A DNA stretch of 64,000 bases from Plotosus lineatus (GCA_024760905.1 CM045729.1:46337080-46401079), one strand, 5' to 3'; counted from the stretch's first letter, positions 45,946-59,098 are shown. Notes: a model not told the origin generated them from the sequence alone. Translations and numbers: made by a program.

Positions 45946-46815
45946 TGTTCTTAGTTAGCTTTAGCTAATATTTTCCTTCTTTCTTTTTTTTTTTTTTTTT
46001 AAAGGAGTACTAATTCAAAACCCGGCACTTTGCAGTTTGTTTATCCAGTTTATTGTTTGAAAGATCTCTTTAAAAACTATAATCAAATATTTTTAATCTC
46101 CATACATTTCAAAAGTAGAGCAACATATAAAAGTAGAAAATGTCACCATGTTAACATATTATATTTTTATGCTCCTAAAGTTAGCACTATTATTAGCACT
46201 TTACCAGATGTTTTGTGAGCTTGCTGTGCGAGGCATCATGTGATTGAGGAATACTGTGGATAGAAGACAGGGTGTGGTTCTGTGCTGTAAAGTGAGTGTG
46301 TGTTTGGGGGAGGGGGGTTTGCAGTGTAGTCTGTCTGAGGCACCAAATTGACTGATTCAGTGAGTAATAAAGCTGTGCGAGACTCTGTAGCCAGATGTGT
46401 GAGATGCAGGGGGTCAAGTCCTCCTCCCAGCTCCTACAAACCCAGACATACGCTTACCGCTCTTTCGACAAACATACACATGATGACACAATCCTACACA
46501 CTCCTCGCCCACTCATTCACACATACACCGTGTGTGACACTGAGATAATTCATTAATCTCTTACATATTTTCTGTTATTTCCAGCTACAAGCTTGCTTCA
46601 CTTCTTTGCGCTCTAGTTCAACAACAGAGGCCACTGAAAACACATGATATTATTAGTATGCCTCCCAGCACTGTAAACGTAATACTTCAGAGCACTCTAG
46701 TTCAACTTAGCGGTGTATTTTTTAAGTTCTGCTTGCTTAAGCAGCTAGAAATGTAAAGACATGAGGGGACAGAGGACAGTGCTGAGTGGACAGCACATGG
46801 CAGCTCTTGTTCCAG

Positions 46816-46828
46816 ATGGAGAGAGAGA

Positions 46829-46871
<43 letters not shown>
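46816..46871. repeat. (GA)n microsatellite
   Basis: About 27 GA units with one GGGA interruption. Confidence 0.95.
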
Positions 46872-46874
<3 letters not shown>

Positions 46875-47138
46875 TTAAATATTCAGGTGACTAACTCAGT
46901 TTCACTCCACTGAACAGCATGATTTAACTCACACACACATCTGCTGCTACCATTAGAGCCATAACCTGACCTGATACAGGCCTCTCTTACAGACTAGGGC
47001 TGTCAAATTCCTTTAAAGCATTCTTTATATTTAGTATTCAAATGCGGAAGTGCTTCGTTTGCACAGCTGATCAAAACCTTTTTTTTTTTAATCAGAAATG
47101 TCCTGTTCAGTACTCTGATTAACACCTGCTATATAAAG

Positions 47139-47140
<2 letters not shown>

Positions 47141-47192
<52 letters not shown>

Positions 47193-47200
47193 AATATAGT

Positions 47201-47254
<54 letters not shown>

Positions 47255-47267
47255 ATAAAGTTATACA

Positions 47268-47309
<42 letters not shown>

Positions 47310-47455
47310 ATATAAAGTTATACACACACACATACACACACACACACACACACACGAAATATAGTTTTATACACACACACACACACACACATGAAATATA
47401 AAGTTATACACACACATGTACACACCCACACACACACACACACGAAATATAGTTT

Positions 47456-47505
<50 letters not shown>

Positions 47506-47513
47506 AAATATAG

Positions 47514-47572
<59 letters not shown>

Positions 47573-47606
47573 TATAAAGTTATACACACACATACACAAA
47601 TATAGT

Positions 47607-47654
<48 letters not shown>

Positions 47655-47726
47655 AAATATACAGTTATACACACACACACACACACACACACACGAAATA
47701 TAAAGCTACACACACACACACACACT
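47141..47726. repeat. higher-order CA array with AT-rich spacers
   Basis: About twelve (CA)n blocks of varying length separated by eleven short spacers of two related types: GAAATATAGTTATA (or with TTTT) and GAAATATAAAGTTATA. Block-plus-spacer periods are roughly 35-75 bp. This is not a plain microsatellite: the spacers are clearly copies of each other. Confidence 0.92.
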
Positions 47727-47741
47727 TCTTTCTTTCTTTTT

Positions 47742-48300
47742 ATTTTACATTTACAGTATTTGGCGGGGGGCAGTGGTGGTCTAGTGGTATAGGGCGCTGG
47801 ATCGCTGATCCAAAGGTTGGGGTTTCGAGTCCCACTCTCCACAAGGTTGTCACTGTCTTCCCCAGTGCAGCTAACTGGGTTATCAAAGGCCGGCCATGTC
47901 TCTCACTGTCGATAGTGAGAGGTTCATGTAAAAGAACCATTGCTGACTTTCGTAAAGAGTAGCTGCAAAGCCGTCGGCGTGTTTCCGCCCTGCGATGGCC
48001 TGGCGAGCTGTCCAGGGTGTACTCTGCCCTCACCCGAAGTTGGCTGGGATGGGCACCAGCTTCCCCGTGACCCAAATTAGGATTAAGCGGTTACAGAAAA
48101 TGAACTGAACTGAGTATTTGGCGGATGTTCTTATCCAGAGCAACTTACAATTATCAATTTTCATTCTTTCTTTTTTAATACAACTGAGCAATTGAGGGTT
48201 AAGGGCCTTGCTCATGGCCCGATAGTGGCAATAGTGGGGATTGAACTGCTGTCCTTTGGATTAGCAACCCTTTTGCCTTATCCACTAAGCCACCGTGCCC
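47742..48300 (-). mobile_element. same SINE family with nested SINE in its tail
   Basis: Minus-strand copy: tail complement TTTACATTTACAGTATTTGG (left) and CGGATGTTCTTATCCAGAGC (right of the insert), then CTTATCCACTAAGCCACCG, the head complement, at the right end. It is interrupted by the two-tailed SINE at 47767-48112. Confidence 0.85.
47767..48112 (+). mobile_element. two-tailed SINE, L2-type tail, nested in a SINE
   Basis: A 346-bp copy with a perfect 12-bp target duplication (AGTATTTGGCGG at 47755-47766 and 48113-48124). Body 47767-47985, tail 47986-48112. The target is the tail of another tRNA-derived SINE lying on the minus strand (47742-48300). Confidence 0.95.
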
Positions 48301-48311
48301 ACACGCTATAC

Positions 48312-48314
<3 letters not shown>

Positions 48315-48347
<33 letters not shown>

Positions 48348-48456
48348 TGTCTGTCTGTGTGTGTGTGTGTGTGGGTGTGTATGTGTGTGTGTGTGTGTGT
48401 GTGTGTCTGTGTCTGTGTGTGTGTGTGTGTGTGTGTGTCTGTGTGTGTCTGTGTCT

Positions 48457-48514
<58 letters not shown>
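48315..48514. repeat. long (GT)n array with CT interruptions
   Basis: About 200 bp of GT with TCTG, GGGT and ATGT variants, the longest simple array in the window. Confidence 0.96.
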
Positions 48515-48518
<4 letters not shown>

Positions 48519-49260
48519 ATTAATAAGCTTAAGTATTTTAAGTTTTTCAGTTACCTCCAGTTTTAGTGCCTTCGTACACGTCCCATCGCTTTGTAGTCTG
48601 CTCATTACTTAACACACAGCATCATGAATCATGCTTGTCTTTTAGATTCTAGATAGAGTGCAACATGAGCAAAAACCTTTTGGCTATTTTTAAGCCAAAT
48701 TTGCTTTTCTGCTTTCAGATGCATTTAAAGATCTAAGAAATGTACATTGAATAAACATGCATTGCTGCACTTATTATGAGAGCACTCAAAGTCATTTTGA
48801 AAAGTTGACTGCAATTCAGAGTGTAATTATTTTGTTAGTCAAAAATTAGAATTAAACAAATGATAAGGATTTAGAAGAAAATCCAGTATTTAGTTTGGCC
48901 TCGTTCTACTTTATGACTTCTTTTGCCTTTATTGTAAGTTTTCCCAAAGACTGTCATTGGACGAAACATTTTAGTGATAAATTTGGAAATTAATTAACTC
49001 CCATATTTGTTCTAGTGGGTTCAGTTCTGGAATCTTGGCCAGTCCATCATTTTAAATAGCCCAGATCAGTGTTCCTTGATATTCTCTAAATATGTAGATG
49101 ATTGTTTTGGATTGTTTCCCTCTTGACATATGAATCCACAGCCAAAACCAGTTTGTATTTTCTTTGGTTGATACAGGTGGTGTCATGAATTTGTTAAGCA
49201 CTGTATTTGAAAATAAAGTAGGTAATTTGCTTATTTTGTAATTATAACATTGAACATTTT

Positions 49261-49604
49261 CATTTCAGTTCATTTTCTGAAACCGCTTAATCCTAATTAG
49301 GGTCGCGGGGAGGCTGGCGCCCATCCCAGCCAACTTCGGGTGAGGGCAGAGTACACCCTGGACCGCTCGCCAGGCCATCACAGGGCGGAAACACGCCGAC
49401 GGTTTTGCAGCTACTCTTTACGAAAGTCAGCAATGGTTCTTTTACATGCCTCACACCATAGACAGTGGGAGACATGGCCGGCCTTTGATAACCCAGTTAG
49501 CTGCACTGGGGGGGGCAGTGACAACCTTGTGAAGAGTGGGACTCGAACCACCAACCTTTGGATCAGCGATCCAGCGCCCTATACCACTAGACCACCACTG
49601 CCCC
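49261..49604 (-). mobile_element. two-tailed SINE family, L2-type tail
   Basis: A 344-bp minus-strand copy with a perfect 14-bp target duplication (ACATTGAACATTTT at 49247-49260 and 49605-49618). Confidence 0.95.
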
Positions 49605-49795
49605 ACATTGAACATTTTTTGTTTGCAAGTACGTATTAAATTCTTAAAATTCCAGTAGTGTTCCATCTATGAAACGCATTCTGACAGTCCTGCGAACAAA
49701 CCATTTCCAGAGCAAACACATTTATAAACAAGCATTGTTTCCTCTGCCTATATGTATATAAGTTTGATTTTGCTTTTTGATTTTGATATACTGTA

Positions 49796-49822
49796 TTAAC
49801 CCATCCAAAGTGAGCACACACA

Positions 49823-49885
<63 letters not shown>

Positions 49886-50135
49886 GCGCTCTCTCTCTCT
49901 CTCTCGCTCTCTCTGTCTCTGAGCAGTGGGTTGCCACACACACATCCGAGCACCTTGGAAAGCACTTGGTAGTTTGCTGCCTTGCTCGAGGGTATTTCAG
50001 TCATTTATGTGGAGGAAGGGAAGATGCTGCTCAGACCCCCCACCGCCACACATTTTCCTGCTGGTTTGGGAATCAAACCAGTGACCTAACCATTGATTTC
50101 AGAATCGAACCAGCAACCTTATGTGAATAAGTAAA
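49796..50135 (-). mobile_element. tRNA-derived SINE, TTAAATGCAGAGG-tail family
   Basis: Minus-strand copy with tail complement CCATCCAAAGTGAGCACAC, an expanded CA array and CT run (about 49825-49920), and B-box complement GGGAATCAAACCAG. A second similar motif (AGAATCGAACCAG) follows, so the head may be duplicated. Confidence 0.75.
49820..49921. repeat. (CA)n-(CG)-(CT)n tract
   Basis: CA array to about 49883, a short CGCGCG, then CT units; it lies inside a SINE. Confidence 0.93.
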
Positions 50136-51047
50136 AGTTACTCATAATCTTTGCTGAGTATAAAGGCATGAAAGACACACAAGGACTTTGGGCTATTTCA
50201 ATCATAATTGGTCTCTCTATTATTAATCAGCAGCCTCCATGCCATGACTCGAATTGTTGGTATGGGGAGGTGACATGACACAGAGAAAACAGTGACCTCT
50301 ACAGGTGCTGCTGATAGACACTTCGAAATAAAGAGCTCAACTTCATGTCATTGTTTTGGAAAGCTTAGACAACCATTGCACTGTACATTTAATATATTGC
50401 CTAGTTGTGGTAAACATTAACCTGCTGTGAATAAATAAAGGGAGGGAGGGAGGGAGAGTGAGAAACGGAAATGGGTAATAACACATGCAGTGCTCTGATC
50501 ATTCCCATGTGTCTGTGGGTGAACAGAAATAGCTGTCAATCAAGGTGCAAGCAGCATGGTTTAGTTCAATACCTTCTAGTGCTAGGAAAGTCTGACTTTA
50601 TCTAAATCTAATAGACTGATGTTATACTCTTGAAAACTATTTAAAGGGATTATCCAGTAATATAAAATTCCTTGAGATTTAATCACAGTGCAATCACTTT
50701 CTCCTTTCTGCCAAATATCTTTCTTCTCTTATGAAAATGAAGCTTTTTTTTTGCACATTTATCTTTTGCAACTGTTTGTGTTGTATCTGGGTGAATCTGC
50801 AGCCTATCCCGAGAACGCCGGGAGCAAAGTGAGGCTTCTCCCTGAAGCAGTTTAGAATATCCAGTTCACCTAATGTGATGTTTTTAGAGGGTGAGAACAA
50901 AGCTGAGAACTGTGATGAAACCCACATGCATAACTCCACTTAGGTAGTAACCACAACTCAGGATCAAACCGACAAGCCACAACTCTTAAAAAAGAAATAA
51001 GGCTCAGAAGAAAAAAATAAGATGAAATACAATAACAGTATCTCACT

Positions 51048-51305
51048 TGGGGCAGCCGTGACCTTATGGTTAGAGAAGTGAGTTTGGGACCGAAAGTTCA
51101 CTGGTTCAATTCCCGAACCAGCAGGAAAACTATGTGTCGGTGGAGGGAGTGAGCAGCACCACGCCTGACTCCGCTTTATCGCTGGAGTCCCTTTGAGCAA
51201 GGCCCTTAACCCCAAACGCTCCCCGGCACCGAAATGTGTGGCAGCCCAGTGCTTCGAGTGTGTGTGTGTGTGTGTGTGTGCTTACTGGAGATGGGTTAAA
51301 TACAA
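51048..51305 (+). mobile_element. tRNA-derived SINE, TTAAATGCAGAGG-tail family
   Basis: Plus-strand copy, head GGCAGCCGTGACCTTATGG and B box GGTTCAATTCC, TTGAGCAAGGCCCTTAACCC, then a short GT run (51256-51280) and GATGGGTTAAATAC. Confidence 0.8.
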
Positions 51306-51479
51306 AAACTAAATTTATCATGTGAGAATAATGCAGTACATCAAAATCAAATCAAATCAAAAAAAAAAAAATACTGCATAACTTGTGATGATTTTACTTT
51401 TCAAGAAATCTTTGACGATGTTGGTTCCAGTTGAGAAACAGTTTTCATATCTACTAATAAAGATTTCCATTACGCTGCC

Positions 51480-51790
51480 AAAAAGAGTCTCACACGCTAA
51501 TATTCTGTTGAATCGCTTTTAGCCTTGACAACGGCTCATAGTCTCCATGGCATTGCTGCTTCATTTGGTCAGGTCAAGGCTCAGCAACATTAATGTGGCA
51601 ATAAAATTAATTCATCTGATGACCTGAATGTACTGAATGACCAGGTTTTCCTATCAATGGACTTTTTCATCCCTAATGTCATAAAATTTGATACTCATAT
51701 AATGAAAGAGTGGTCCAGGGCTCACGAGGAATCATTTTTCACACGTGAACTGGTAACATAGAGTCCTGACATTGACCCTAATAAGAGTCT
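51480..51790 (+). mobile_element. remnant of a second Tc1-like transposase
   Basis: Strongly decayed. AATGAAAGAGTGGTCCAGGG with CACGAGGAATC, and then GAGTCCTGACATTGACCCTA, correspond to the HRAxIVKEWFxEHEES and SPDLNP regions of a common fish Tc1-like element, as I recall it. The sequence CAAGGCTCAGCAACATT links it to 8760-8960. Confidence 0.65.
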
Positions 51791-51912
51791 TCTTTTTTTT
51801 TTTTGGGGAGACGCCACAGGTGGATTGATATTCCTCTCATCAATTTATGGTGTTTTTTTCCCTGACCAGTTTGTATTTTGTATGCATGTGTGTGTGTGTG
51901 TGTGTGTGTATA

Positions 51913-52570
51913 TCTTCTTCTTCTTTTCCTTTCGGCTTTTCCCTTCAGGGGTCGCCACAGCAAATGATCCGCCACCATCTCACCCTATACTCTGCATCTT
52001 CTTCTCTTACTCCAACGACCTTCATGTCCTCCTTCACCACATCCATAAATCTTCTCTTTGGTCTTCCTCTAGGCCTTCTGCCTGGTAGTTCCAACCTCAG
52101 CATCATACTACCAATATACTCACTATCCCTCCTCTGTACATGTCCAAACCATCTTAATCTAGCCTCTCTGACTTTGTCTCCAAAGCATCTTACATGTGCT
52201 GTCCCTCTGATGTGCTCATTCCTGATCCTATCCATCCTCGTTACTCCCAAAGAGAACCTCAACATTTTCATCTCTGCTACCTCCAACTCTGCCTCCTGTC
52301 TTTTCTTCAGCGCCACTGTTTCTAAACCATACAACATTGCTGGCCTCATCACCGTCTTGTACACTTTTCCTTTCATTCTTGCCGATACCTTCCTATCGCA
52401 CATCACACCGGACACTTTTCTCCAACCATTCCAGCCTGCCTGCACACGCTTCTTCACCTCTTTTCCACACTCTCCATTGCTCTGGATTGTTGAGCCTAAG
52501 TACTTAAAATCCTCCACCTTCTTTATCTCTGCCCCCTGTAACCTCACCGTTCCTCTTGGGTCCTTCTCAT
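51913..52570 (-). mobile_element. 5'-truncated LINE (RTE-like), ORF2 C-terminus
   Basis: A second and longer copy of the LINE at 27857. The minus-strand frame encodes about 210 LINE residues, from EYMCVNEKDPRGTVRLQGAE through FKYLGSTIQSNGECGKEVKK, the thumb-like RPAMLYGLETVALKKRQEAE and RRDSEYIGS to CGDP-stop near 51945, then a 3' end of AAGAAG units. The upstream boundary is a (CA)n array at 52588-52650, so the rest of the frame there is microsatellite. Only the region C-terminal to the catalytic RT motifs is present, so it cannot be active. Residues changed at the end (IICCGDP versus MIRCGDP) suggest decay. Confidence 0.88.
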
Positions 52571-52585
52571 TCACACACATGTATT

Positions 52586-52587
<2 letters not shown>

Positions 52588-52650
<63 letters not shown>
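52588..52650. repeat. (CA)n microsatellite
   Basis: About 31 CA units at the broken 5' edge of the LINE copy. Confidence 0.95.
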
Positions 52651-52655
<5 letters not shown>

Positions 52656-52885
52656 AACAAGCACAATGTTTGGCATGTATAGCAAAACAGATACCGATGA
52701 GTTCAGTAGTCAAGCTTTGAGAACATCATGGTGAAGATAAACACTCTCGTACTCCCTGTCCATATCTCTGTATGCGAGGAGTAAGTGTGGGAGGCATCAG
52801 ACTTTGTCCGTCAGCTTGCTTTGGCTTTCTGAAGTTGTCTTACATATGTTTTTGTTTAAGTCTGGGCAGTAGCCTCTGGCCCAGG

Positions 52886-52888
<3 letters not shown>

Positions 52889-52936
<48 letters not shown>

Positions 52937-52940
52937 ACAC
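52889..52940. repeat. (CA)n microsatellite
   Basis: CA units with one TACA interruption. Confidence 0.95.
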
Positions 52941-53348
52941 AGGTTCCTAGTACTGCTGAATTCACTGTCTGTATGAATTGAAGTTTCATAAAAACGTGAG
53001 CCTCTTCACAAAAGATGCCTTTTTCTCACCCCATGTGTGTTTCTCATACATTCTCCATTGGTGATATTTCTGAAGCCCTTTCAGGTTTTGGGTTTTATTC
53101 TTTCATACATGATGTGTTTTGGCTGCTGGCCTCAGGTGGCTGTATGTGATTGGGATATTGTGTTGTTGTTTTTCCTCTGTATCTTGAAAGAAAGTTATCT
53201 CTCTCCTCTATTCTCTGTGTAATATGAATATCAGTATTCTGCTTTCAAATGTTTTTTGGAGATGATATTCATCACCTGTTGAGTTTTCATGGCATTTTGG
53301 CAAAGCCCTTATCACGAACCAGACAAACACTGCTGCCAACTCTCTCTC

Positions 53349-54133
<785 letters not shown>

Positions 54134-54852
54134 GGGGGGTGTTAGTCTGTTGAAAGAGTCCAAGATGACCTACTTGAAGAAAAATGAATGCTAATACCAA
54201 AGCAACATTCTAAAACATTGATGAAGTTTTATCTTCAAATTAATTAGATATGATTATTTTAATCGACCTCTGGGAAAATGTTTTTGTTATTGAATCAGGA
54301 GACCAAGAAGCAGCCCCCACCCACACCCCCGAAAAAGTGGATAATTGTGTATATGTGTTTTCCGTGATTCTCTTTCAGGTGAACTTTTATACACTCTCAC
54401 ACTTCTGTTATTATTTGCTTCTATATATATATATACATCAGTTTCTCTTCTGCTGACCTGGTTGGTCTGCACTCCTTCCTGGGATCCAAACAAATTATTT
54501 GATCATGCAGCATCTGCTGCGAAAGTCTGTATACAGACATCAAGTGTTTTTCTCTCTGCCTGTCTTCCTGATTGAGTCAGTAGCCATGCGGGCAGGAAGG
54601 CTAGTTAAGATAAATACTGTTACACCGTCTCAGAATTGTCAACACATGAGCAAGGATGGCCCAAATTATCAACCCACACGTACTAGTATATGCTGAGCCT
54701 CTCCAACACATGTGCATATGAATTTTATCTTTATCCTCTGTTCTGCCATTAGACTTTCATAAATTAAAAAAAAAAGTTATCCATTGGTCTGACCTGATTT
54801 TGATGGCAAAACCAGAGATGCAAAGAAAATTGCACAGTGAAATATGTGTATG

Positions 54853-55352
54853 CAGGGATCCCGCACTACTTTGCGTTTCAATTCATACAGCTTCAGTGCA
54901 TTGCGTTTTTTTTTTAAGCATTCATCGAATTAAAAAATAAGAAAATTCAGGAAGATTGAAACTTAAGGAAAATGCCACAAAATAAGTCCAATTATGCAAA
55001 AAAAAACCCCTAAAGCAACACAAACCAAAAAACAACCCAAAATCTCCTATCAAAACTACTTACATTGTTGTGAGGTGCGCATCTTAGTGCGTGCATGCAC
55101 GTCTGCATGAATGCGCACGCGTCTGTATGTGTGTGTATTTATATTTTATTTATATCTTATGCATTATTTTTTAATGTTTGTTATTATAAGCATTTATAGC
55201 ATTGAATATATATTTATTGCGATTATATACACATGTACGTATACATCAGTCGTGGGGGTGGGGCTTGAGAGGGGGTTGGTCCTACTTTGCGGATTTCGAC
55301 GGTCGCGTGAGGCTCTCGGTCCCAATTAACCATGGAAAGTGAGGGATCCCTG
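54853..55352. mobile_element. TA-family element, opposite orientation
   Basis: 500 bp in inverted orientation relative to 37274-37802: starts CAGGGATCCCGCACTACTTT and ends AAAGTGAGGGATCCCTG, followed by TA. The left flank is TG rather than TA. The interior at about 55050-55240 is the block also found in the hAT element 2522-3308. Confidence 0.87.
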
Positions 55353-55479
55353 TATTTCCACTGTGAGTCCAGAGTAGATGTTTTTTAGGTGTTAACATGT
55401 ATCGCTGGTCCGAACCAAAACATCAAATTATCATTTAATGCACCGAATAGTCACTGCTCACTTTTCCTTTGACACAGTA

Positions 55480-55690
55480 ATGCAGTGTTTTGCACTGCTG
55501 CCTCATAGCAAGAAGATCCCGGGTATGAACCTTACAGCCAACGAATGCCCTTCTGTATGTAGTTTGCGTGTACTTCCCATGTCTGTGTTGGTTTCCTCGG
55601 AGTACTCCAACTTTGTCCGACAGTAAAAGTTATATGAGGTCAGCTGTCTACTCAATATTGCCTACAGATGTGAATGTTATTGTGAGTGAC
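55480..55690 (+). mobile_element. degenerate SINE of the GGCACGGTGG type
   Basis: CTGCCTCATAGCAAGAAGATCC and GTAGTTTGCGTGTACTTCCC identify an old copy with a damaged B box; the tail is lost. Confidence 0.6.
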
Positions 55691-55921
55691 AGTTTCTCAC
55701 TGTATTATCCCTATAACCAGTGGCATGCAGTGCGTTTGGTACCTGGGCCTGTAGTGAGACTTTAACAGACTTAATTCATCTCTTAATACCACTGCTGTCA
55801 TGTCGCAATTATACAAACCAGAAATAATATACAAAAACCCAATATAACAGGTGTGGCATTGAAGAGAGAAGGCCATGTCATACATTTCTGCTAGTAATGC
55901 TGAGCATTACATAACTTTGAT

Positions 55922-56255
55922 GGCGTTAGAGCGCTGGATCGCCGATCCAAAGCTTGGGGGTTCGAGTCCCACTCTCCACAAGGTTGTCACTGTCCCCCCA
56001 GTGCAGCTAACTGGGTTATCAAAGGCGGGCCATGTCTGTCACTGTCTATGGTGAGAGGCATGTAAAAGAACCATTGCTGACTTTCGTAAAAAGGAGCTGC
56101 AAAGTCGTCAGCATGTTTCTGTCCCTTGCTAAAAAGGGTTGTGACAGGAAGGGCATCCGACGTAAAAACCTCTGCCAAATCAAACGTACGAATCAGATGA
56201 TTCGCTGTGGCGACTCCCGAGTTAAAGGGACAAAGCCGAAAGGAAGACAGACAGA
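55922..56255 (+). mobile_element. two-tailed SINE family, RTE-type tail
   Basis: Head damaged in the A-box region but with a perfect B box (GGTTCGAGTCC), full body and an RTE-type tail ending in GAAAGGAAGACAGACAG. No clear target duplication was found. Confidence 0.85.
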
Positions 56256-57397
56256 CCTGTGGAAGCTCCCAAGCCAAAGCAAAACCGTAAACCTTACCTC
56301 CCCTTCGTCAATCTCGCCTTGTGATGTCTAGCTTTTCTGAACAAGTTGGCCTTTTTAAGAACGTCTAACACCAAGTTAATTTCTCCTCCTCCATCAGCCA
56401 TTGTGAGCATACAAAAATTCTAACTAAAATGTATTGTGTGCAAATCACCACAGACCATTCCGCTAGTTTTTGCTCTGACCACCCAATCAGAGGATGTAAA
56501 AATGCTGATGTTATTGTAAACCTGCTAGCTGGCCCTGTGAGGAGAATCTGAAATCTGATTGGTTCAAGAAACAGCCCAACTGCTAATATAGTTTTAGTGG
56601 CATCAGCCCGCACTGCTGATCCTGAAGGCCGTGAGCAGATGGGATTGACATGGCAGTACATAGAAGCTGAAAGTCCAGATAAACAATGAAACCAGTGCGA
56701 CCAAGGAACACGCGAGGAAGTGGAGCGATTAGACTGCTGTGAGTAAATTAAAACAATTTAATGAAACAAATACTAGAATTTAAGTTGTAAATGTAGGTCA
56801 GTGCTTCTGATAGTGTTTATGCCAGCAGAGAAGACTTTGGTGGCTCTGACGGCTCACCACTGTCTGCAACAGACTTGCAACCTGCCCAAGGTGTACCCCA
56901 CGTCTCACCAAGTGTGGGCGAGGATTGGTTCCAGGTTTCTCTCCACAGAGATACACTGATATGCCATTCAGCCACAATACAGCTTAACTGGTTCTTTAGT
57001 TTTATGTAGATGGACCTTCAAAAAGGATATTATGAATATTTCTTGAGTTGGAGTGACATGTTTGTACTTTATTATAACAGCATGTATATGTGTGGAAAAT
57101 GACTGCATACCCTGTACACATGTCTGAACAATCATCAACAAAAATATATTCATGATTACTTGCTCATAATTACTCCTCTGAAATATAATATTTACATATT
57201 TCTTATGCAGCTACAAATATATTTGCCAAAACGAATGGCATGAAACTAACAGGTAGGTCGCATGTAGTTACAGATAGTCCATGGTTAAATAAAAAGAGGA
57301 ATATAAAACTGGGACATGGTGATATGGTTCGATGTTGCATCGATCTGAAATTCTACCCTGTGAGTCAACTGTAATTGTTTTAGCTGTGTGTCTAAGA

Positions 57398-57970
57398 CAG
57401 TGGTTCTTAACCTTGTTGGCGGTACTGAACCCCACCAGTTTCATATGCTTATTCACCGAACCCTTCTTTACTCAAAAAAAAAAAAAAAGATTTTTTTTTT
57501 CAAATTCAAGACATAGGTATATGTTTTTATAGTATTGAATATGTATTTATTGATATTACATGTACATATACATGTACATATATGTCAGTCAGCACAGGGT
57601 TGATCCTACTTTGCAAATCATGCAGATAGGACGCCGACTAATATCACGTTCCGTTATATATGTGAATCCATGTTGTACATATTCGTCCGACCGCTTTCTT
57701 TTTTGACTCAACATAGTATGGATTAAAACATTAAGAAAGAAATCACACGACGTACCATCACAACAGTCACAATTCGACTACTGAGCGCACCAAATTTCCT
57801 GCAGCACAGATTGGCCAAGCAATGTAGCGTGATCACCTGCAGCCAGTGATGGCCAAGCGGGGCGTGTCGTCATGAATATAAGTCAGGTGTGTGTCTTGAC
57901 CTCCGCCGCACCCCTGAGACTGACTCACCGAACCCCTAGGGTTCGATCGAACCCAGGTCAGGAACCACTG
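57398..57970. mobile_element. non-autonomous hAT element, CAGTGGTTCTTAACC ends
   Basis: 573-bp relative of 2522-3308 with a perfect 8-bp target duplication (GTCTAAGA at 57390-57397 and 57971-57978). It has an internal deletion compared with the first copy; the right ~400 bp are nearly identical. Confidence 0.93.
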
Positions 57971-58257
57971 GTCTAAGATGTACATGATGCTTGTTTTGGC
58001 TAACCCTATCCATTTCTAAGAAGACCTAGCTGTATTTTGTGTGTAAGCAATAGGTCTGTCAAGACTGGCCTTCTTTATTTTACTGGTCTCCTACCTCGTC
58101 TGACAGGCACAGTGTATCTAAAGGGCTTTGTGTTTGTACTCCGAATACAGGTGACCTTTACATGAAGAGGGGACAGGGATAGGAGAATCCTACAGGGGGC
58201 ATGTATGATTGCGCACACTTGGTCTTACTAATTACAAAAGGAAAGAGGAAGAGTGTT

Positions 58258-58335
<78 letters not shown>

Positions 58336-58358
58336 TGAGGGAGTGTGTGTGTGTGTGT
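58258..58358. repeat. (GT)n microsatellite
   Basis: About 35 GT units followed by a shorter interrupted GT stretch. Confidence 0.95.
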
Positions 58359-59098
58359 TGTGTTGGGGAGGGGTGTTTGCACTTCCCCAAGATACAGCTC
58401 TTGCTGTGGGTTAATTGCATTTGGAAAGGGCATCAAATTAATGGACTTTAATGTCAGAAACCCAATCAGCTGGGTCTCCTCTTTCATGTCCCCTCCTGCT
58501 TTATAATTATTAATAATATATTTACATAGCTGCCCTCTCTTTTCATGTTGTACTGGATTGCTAGTGCTGCTCACGTATTTGCCAATTAGGCAGTGAATTG
58601 TAAATAGTAATGACACTAATGAAACTAAAAGCTGACAATCATTAGTCATTTACCTGCTTGTTTTTCTTCTCATGTCTGAAATCATGAACAGTGGTGGGAC
58701 TGATTTAAAATAGTGCACACTAATTGATGTGTGAGTCGACTGAACTGAATGTTTCATGCACCTGCTTTAATGTCATGTTTTTCCACATATGAAAGAGGAA
58801 TGGGTAAAGGGTGGTGAGGATATGGTCCTTCATTTGCCATTAATTTCTTTCGAAATATCACAAAATCCAGGGAATTCCTGTTCACTGTTTAGCCTGTGGA
58901 TGGACAATATAATAGCAAAAATTAGGAACAGCATCATTAAATTGGTTTTGATTTATGTAATATAAAGTTTTAGGCACTGCTTGCAAGTGGAGTTTTTTAA
59001 TGTAAATATCTCCACTGATAGGTGTTAGCTGATAGGCTGCTGTTCTAAGAGTGCTGATGAGCACAAAAGACATTATCACACAGCGAACCCATGATGTG

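Noticed and set aside
47141..47726. Regular repeat-spacer array resembling CRISPR
   Set aside because: The repeated units are CA dinucleotides, spacers are copies of each other rather than unique, and the genome is eukaryotic.
48846..49200. Possible old transposon remnant
   Set aside because: Some phrases look familiar from fish repeats but no protein, ends or second copy in the window supports it.
51847..52734. Longest open frame in the window (295 residues, + strand)
   Set aside because: It is the antisense of the LINE ORF2 C-terminus plus a CA array; the minus-strand reading has the recognisable protein.
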